A stretch of DNA of 5,573 nucleotides. Source: Lachnospiraceae bacterium. GTDB taxonomy: Bacteria; Bacillota; Clostridia; Lachnospirales; Lachnospiraceae. The number at the start of each line of letters is the position of its first letter. The first letter of the stretch is position 1. The notes under the pieces are model-generated. The model saw only the letters and a program-made list of their open reading frames with translations. It did no database searches and was not told the DNA's origin. Below are positions 4,960 through 5,573 of the stretch, in pieces. The DNA lies in contig VSNQ01000099.1 in assembly GCA_009774395.1 (NCBI GenBank), positions 1-5,573 of the forward strand, read 5' to 3'. Made by a program: the position numbers and the translations under genes.

Positions 4960-5573
4960 ATGGCGAAAAAGATGGGCATTTATTTGAATCCAGATAATGA
5001 TGGTTTTTGGAATGCAGTGCGTTCTGAAATTTATGTGGATAAAACGGGTCTGATTGCATATACAAATAGATATATGAATACGGAACAAAAGTTTATATGC
5101 GTTAGCAGACCGAGGCGTTTTGGAAAGTCAATGACACTGAAAATGCTAGCGGCATATTATAGCTGTGGCTGTGATTCATCAGAATTATTTAAAGGACGAA
5201 AAATCGAACAAGATAAAACATTTCAGGAGCATCGCAATCAATATGATGTTATTTTCTTAAATATGCAGCAGTTCTTGATTCGAGCGAAAAACCAGAATGT
5301 AACTGATTATTTGGAACGTGTTGTAATTAACGAAATCCATGAGGAATATGGAGAATTATTTTCGGATCAGGAGATGATTCTTGCCGCGGTACTCGAACGG
5401 ATATACGTAAAAACGAAGAAAAAGTTTATCTTTTTAATCGACGAATGGGACTGTGTAATGCGGGAGAGGCAGGAGTCAGAAGCCTTGCAGAAGCAGTATC
5501 TCGATTTTTTGCGGAATTTATTAAAAGACCAGCCTTATGTTGCGCTTGCCTATATGACAGGGATTCTGCCTGT
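4960..5573 (+). CDS. AAA-ATPase-like protein (PF09820 type), cut by the window end
   Basis: The first 204 residues are visible and the reading frame is open to the window edge. It begins with the family-typical segment GIYLNPDNDGF (6-16) and SEIYVDKTGLI (22-32). The Walker A region is SRPRRFGKSMTLKML (49-63), with GKS at 55-57. The Walker B strand is FIFLIDEWD (156-164), with Asp161 and Glu162. The last visible residues, MTGILP, are also characteristic. Full-length members are usually some 500-600 residues and carry a C-terminal PD-(D/E)XK nuclease-like domain (PF08011), which would lie outside the window. The family is strongly amplified in gut Clostridia and Bacteroidetes and its role is not established. 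GGA (4952-4954) lies 5 bases before this ATG; an in-frame ATG at 4972 is an alternative start. Confidence 0.88.
   Translation, partial: MAKKMGIYLNPDNDGFWNAVRSEIYVDKTGLIAYTNRYMNTEQKFICVSRPRRFGKSMTLKMLAAYYSCGCDSSELFKGRKIEQDKTFQEHRNQYDVIFLNMQQFLIRAKNQNVTDYLERVVINEIHEEYGELFSDQEMILAAVLERIYVKTKKKFIFLIDEWDCVMRERQESEALQKQYLDFLRNLLKDQPYVALAYMTGILP

Overview
The window is AT-rich, gene-dense DNA with all recognisable genes on the + strand and purine-rich Shine-Dalgarno sites. Composition, protein style and gene families point to a Gram-positive Clostridia/Lachnospiraceae-like gut bacterium. This assignment is inferred from style, because no rRNA or other marker gene is present.

Layout. Positions 1-76 hold two back-to-back perfect-stem hairpins that look like an intergenic repeat element. 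Next come three genes in one direction: a 141-residue uncharacterised protein (113-538), a SMI1/KNR4 (SUKH) family protein with a recent 10-residue tandem duplication (648-1463), and a two-part protein with an Imm26-like C-terminal half (1512-2630). SUKH and Imm26 are known immunity families of polymorphic-toxin systems, so this part reads as an immunity-gene cluster; no toxin gene lies in the window. Two GNAT acetyltransferases follow (2658-3428 and 3430-3882). They are separated by one base and are probably translationally coupled. The last ~110 bp of the first GNAT gene encode three consecutive inverted repeats and an unusual C-terminal tail.

Positions 3883-4357 contain no intact gene. Coding-like fragments in shifting frames, broken by stops, suggest a decayed gene. 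A small two-helix membrane protein of unknown function (4373-4894) comes next, and the window ends inside an AAA-ATPase-like gene (from about 4960) with clear Walker A and Walker B motifs.

Taken together this is an accessory region: immunity genes probably kept for protection against toxins of neighbouring cells, with acetyltransferases and a highly duplicated ATPase family nearby. I see no complete, clearly new system. The best leads are the uncharacterised first gene as a candidate immunity protein, the hairpin pair at the left edge, and the hairpin-coded tail of the first GNAT.
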